This document shows positions 61,568-64,000 of a stretch of DNA of 64,000 nt, in pieces. Within the stretch, counting starts at the first letter, position 1. Each line of letters opens with the position of its first letter. The stretch covers positions 1 to 64,000 of the forward strand of contig JAJQBK010000029.1 of the NCBI GenBank assembly GCA_021203305.1. Direction: 5' to 3'. The DNA is from Lachnospiraceae bacterium. Lineage in GTDB: Bacteria; Bacillota; Clostridia; Lachnospirales; Lachnospiraceae. A program made the position numbers and the translations under genes. The notes below the pieces were generated by a model. That model saw only the letters and a program-made list of their open reading frames with translations. It did not search any database and was not told the origin of the DNA.

Positions 61568-62827
61568 TTACCCCAGCTTTTCCTTATAGAATTCCACAAA
61601 TTCGGTGTATCCTTCCTTTGTGAGATTCTCTTTCTGGAATTTTTTATTTTTATTCATCCTGACCACCAGCACCTGGGCGCCGTCCCTGCGCGCCTCCTGG
61701 GCCTGGGCGATGATCCGGCTTAAGTGCTCGCCCTCGACGCCCTTCTCAATCAGATAAGCCGTCTTTTTGGGCGCGTCCGGCACCTGAAAGCCCCGCTCCA
61801 TCAAAAGCAGGATGATCCGCTCAAAGCCGATGGAGAAGCCGCAGGCCGGCACGTCATTGCCGGTAAACTGGCCCACCATTTTGTCATACCGTCCGCCGCC
61901 GCCGCAGCTGCCTCCGAACTCCGGCATGGCGATTTCAAAGATGGTGCCGGTGTAATAGCTCATGCCGCGCACCAGCGTGGGATCGAAAACAATCTCAAAG
62001 GTGTCCTCCTGCGTCGCCTTCACGCTGTCGATGATTTCCATAAAGGAGGCCATCACGCCCTCCTCAAGAAGTCCCGCGAGCTTTTCGGCAATATGGGCCG
62101 GTCCGTTGTCCGCCTCCTCAATCTGAGCAAACAACTCCATATATCTGCCGCAGATATCCTCCGAATATCCCAGCTCCATCAGTTCGCGCTTCACCCCATC
62201 CTCACCGATCTTGTCCATCTTATCCAGGATGATGAAGACCTGGTCATAGTCCGCCTCGTCAAAACCGGCGTAAGCAGCCATGGCCTTTAAAATCCGCCGG
62301 TCATTGACGCGAATCTGAAAATTCCGAAAGCCCAGCTTACTTAATGTAGTGGTAGTCGCCAGAATCAGCTCAATCTCCGCTAAATTGCTGGCCTCCCCCA
62401 GAATATCGATATCGCACTGCATAAACTGGCGGTATCTTCCCCGCTGGGGACGGTCCGCCCTCCACACATTGCCGATCTGCAGCGCCTTAAAGGGACTGGG
62501 CAGAGAGTTGGCGTTATTGCTGTAAAAACGCGCCAGCGGCACGGTCAGGTCATAGCGGAGTCCGCCGTCCACCAGATCCGCCTCGCCTTGCGTGGTCTCC
62601 AGGTTCAGCTTCTCTCCTCTTTTTAAAATCTTAAAAATCAGCTTCTCGTTCTCACCGCCCTGTTTACTGCTCAGGTTGGCGATATTTTCCACACAGGGGG
62701 TCTCGATGGGGGTGAAGCCGAACTTCGCGTAGGTTTCCTTAATCACCCCGGTCACATAGTCCCTCACCTGCATCTCACCGGGCAGAATATCTCTCATTCC
62801 GGTAACCGGCTTTTTGTTCAGTGCCAT
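61568..62827 (-). CDS. hisS: Histidyl-tRNA synthetase
   Basis: This class II synthetase has 419 residues from the ATG at 62827 (TTGGAGG upstream). The motifs are GMRDILPGEMQVRDYV, TPIETPCVEN, LRYDLTVPLARF and QIGNVWRADRPQRGRYRQFMQCDIDILG. The histidine-specific SYYTGTIFEIAM and the class II motif 3 region GFSIGFERIILLL are also present. A longer in-frame start upstream would include the promoter. No T-box-like leader was seen: the leader is only about 50 nt. It follows hemZ, as in many Clostridia. Confidence 0.97.
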   Translation of the reverse strand: MALNKKPVTGMRDILPGEMQVRDYVTGVIKETYAKFGFTPIETPCVENIANLSSKQGGENEKLIFKILKRGEKLNLETTQGEADLVDGGLRYDLTVPLARFYSNNANSLPSPFKALQIGNVWRADRPQRGRYRQFMQCDIDILGEASNLAEIELILATTTTLSKLGFRNFQIRVNDRRILKAMAAYAGFDEADYDQVFIILDKMDKIGEDGVKRELMELGYSEDICGRYMELFAQIEEADNGPAHIAEKLAGLLEEGVMASFMEIIDSVKATQEDTFEIVFDPTLVRGMSYYTGTIFEIAMPEFGGSCGGGGRYDKMVGQFTGNDVPACGFSIGFERIILLLMERGFQVPDAPKKTAYLIEKGVEGEHLSRIIAQAQEARRDGAQVLVVRMNKNKKFQKENLTKEGYTEFVEFYKEKLG

Positions 62828-62881
62828 AAAAATCCTCCAAATCGTTATCGCAGTCTCCTGCTCACCGTCTATTCGTTTTTC

Positions 62882-62892
62882 ATTATAGCAAA
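62882..62892 (-). promoter_or_regulatory. Extended -10 promoter of hisS
   Basis: On the minus strand TTTGCTATAAT combines a TATAAT with the TGn extension; there is no convincing -35. It lies between hemZ and hisS, so hisS can be expressed on its own. Confidence 0.55.
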
Positions 62893-62961
62893 CAATAGAT
62901 TTTTTTGCTTTCGACACATAACGAATAAGCTTCCATATGAAATTATTTGTATCGTTTACTT

Positions 62962-64000
62962 TTACTGCCGCAACAGCCTTCGCTTGCGCTCAATCATCTC
63001 GTCAATTTCATCCATGTACATGTCCACCTCTTTGACACAGTCGCAACGCTCAATTCTTCCTCCCGGGAACACCGCCTTGGTGATAGTGCCCGCGCCCAGC
63101 GCCACGATGGTCTGAAGCTCCTCCATGATCAGGATGTTGTAAATGCCGTATTTTCCCTCTCTGGCGTAGCCCACATTTTCAAAGCTGCCGGTCATATTCT
63201 TCTGCCGGTACAGATAATAAGGCTTCATGCCCAGAGCGGACGCCCCGGCGGCGGCGATGGCCATGGTCCGGTCGGTATTTTTGAGGACAGAGCGGTCGTT
63301 TTGTTCAATCCACTTTGCCAGACGGCTGGCCTTTTTGATGGCCAGAGAATGAACGGTCAGGCTGTCCGGCGCAAGGGCCTTCACCTTTTCTATGGTGTCG
63401 GCGACCTCTTTTTCCTCTTCCCCCGGAAGCCCCAGGATCAGGTCCATGTTAATATTGTCAAAGCCAAGCTCCCTGGCCGTCTGGTAAGCCTGGTACACCT
63501 GTTCCACGGTATGTCTCCTGCCGATGAAATCCAGGGTTTCCTGCTGCATGGTCTGAGGATTGACGCTGATACGGGTGACGCCGTGCTTTTTTAATACCTC
63601 CAGCTTTCCCGCGGTGATGGAATCCGCCCGCCCGGCCTCCACAGTAAACTCCTGCAAACGGCTCAGATCCAGCCGGTCCTCCAGAGCCGTCAGCAGCCGG
63701 TCCATCTGCATGGGTTCCAGCGTGGTGGGCGTGCCTCCGCCGATGTAGACCGTGTCCAGAATTTTATCCCCGCAAACCTCAGCCACGAAATCCAGTTCCC
63801 TGATCAGGCAGTCGATATACCGGTCCACCTTCTGCCGGAAGGAAACAATGGGAAAGGAGGTAAAAGAGCAGTAGAGACAGGTTGTCGGACAAAAGGGAAT
63901 GCCGATATATAGACTGTAGCCGTTCTCATAATGCAGCTGGCTTAAAATCAGCCTTTCCCGTTTTGCGATATCCAGAGCCAGCTCCGCCTTCGCGCCGCTG
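62962..64000 (-). CDS. hemZ: Coproporphyrinogen dehydrogenase HemZ (oxygen-independent type), N-terminus beyond the window
   Basis: The radical SAM frame is open from the right edge to 62962. It reads YIGIPFCPTTCLYCSFTSFP (the CxxxCxxC cluster), then TVYIGGGTPTTLEP, TVEAGRADSI, RISVNPQTMQ, NMDLILGLPGE and the C-terminal KNMTGSFENVGYAREGKYG typical of HemZ. A start inside the window at 63828 would remove the cluster motif and is rejected; about 110-160 N-terminal residues are missing. Members are named for haem synthesis, but in many Clostridia the true reaction is uncertain. Confidence 0.93.
   Translation of the reverse strand, partial: SGAKAELALDIAKRERLILSQLHYENGYSLYIGIPFCPTTCLYCSFTSFPIVSFRQKVDRYIDCLIRELDFVAEVCGDKILDTVYIGGGTPTTLEPMQMDRLLTALEDRLDLSRLQEFTVEAGRADSITAGKLEVLKKHGVTRISVNPQTMQQETLDFIGRRHTVEQVYQAYQTARELGFDNINMDLILGLPGEEEKEVADTIEKVKALAPDSLTVHSLAIKKASRLAKWIEQNDRSVLKNTDRTMAIAAAGASALGMKPYYLYRQKNMTGSFENVGYAREGKYGIYNILIMEELQTIVALGAGTITKAVFPGGRIERCDCVKEVDMYMDEIDEMIERKRRLLRQ

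Noticed and set aside
62828..62961. T-box riboswitch before hisS
   Set aside because: The leader after the extended -10 promoter is only about 50 nt and lacks a T-box motif or terminator.

Overview
The window looks like the chromosome of a spore-forming, Gram-positive Clostridia member, most likely Lachnospiraceae. The evidence is gene order and content: topA-codY-rpsB-tsf, the priA-def-fmt...rsmB-rlmN-prpC-prkC-rsgA block, gapA-pgk-tpiA, hisS beside hemZ, spoVB- and spoIIM-like genes, strong AGGAGG ribosome binding sites, and a MurE carrying the DNPR motif of meso-diaminopimelate ligases. The genus is not decided by what I can see. No rRNA, tRNA, CRISPR array or intact insertion sequence was found.

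Layout. 1-7277 (minus): a giant secreted, modular surface protein with a transglutaminase-like domain, cut by an in-frame TGA at 3438-3440 and running off the left edge. 7.7-12.6 kb: accessory genes (Rpn-type nuclease, small membrane protein, AAA-ATPase/nuclease, RhuM, helix-turn-helix regulator); most sit between two ~76-bp imperfect direct repeats that end beside tpiA. 12.6-15.9 kb: the glycolytic unit gapA-pgk-tpiA. 16.1-19.9 kb (plus): histidinol-phosphatase, SpoVB-like flippase and DAHP synthase, the only plus-strand genes. 19.9-22.1 kb: a protein kinase, an unknown partner and a SpoIIM-like membrane protein. 22.4-31 kb: tsf, rpsB, codY, topA, rpmF, yceD, vanZ, lgt, ychF. 31-45.5 kb: rsgA, prkC, prpC, rlmN, rsmB, two decayed polytopic membrane genes, fmt, def, priA, murE. 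45.5-46.5 kb: tandem 229-bp repeats. 46.6-51.6 kb: recJ, a CBS-domain inorganic pyrophosphatase, a cytidylate-kinase-like protein, a lipoprotein. 51.7-57.1 kb: a DUF2442/DUF4160 pair, then a surface acylation operon (FkbH-like HAD, acyl carrier protein, MBOAT, SGNH). 57.2-60.5 kb: MoxR-DUF58-membrane protein operon. Then a MITE-like palindromic element, a phosphopantetheinyl transferase, hisS and hemZ (cut by the right edge).

How the parts work together. The phosphopantetheinyl transferase can charge the acyl carrier protein. The FkbH-like enzyme would load it with a small acid, by family precedent glycerate from 1,3-bisphosphoglycerate. MBOAT would pass the group across the membrane and SGNH would place it on a surface polymer. 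PrkC/PrpC, MurE, Lgt and the SpoVB-like flippase also belong to envelope biology. CodY probably autoregulates through a near-consensus box beside its promoter.

The most striking theme is variability confined to surface genes. fkbH has a nine-G tract exactly where the frame breaks, so one G fewer would restore about 599 residues. A second nine-G tract lies in a decayed membrane gene. The giant surface protein has a six-G run inside its promoter spacer. In-frame stops occur in the surface protein and the paired membrane genes, while no break was seen in the housekeeping genes. fkbH is therefore a candidate phase-variable switch for surface acylation. The tandem 229-bp repeats, which can be read as small minus-strand ORFs with a conserved hairpin, are the other candidate for something undescribed.
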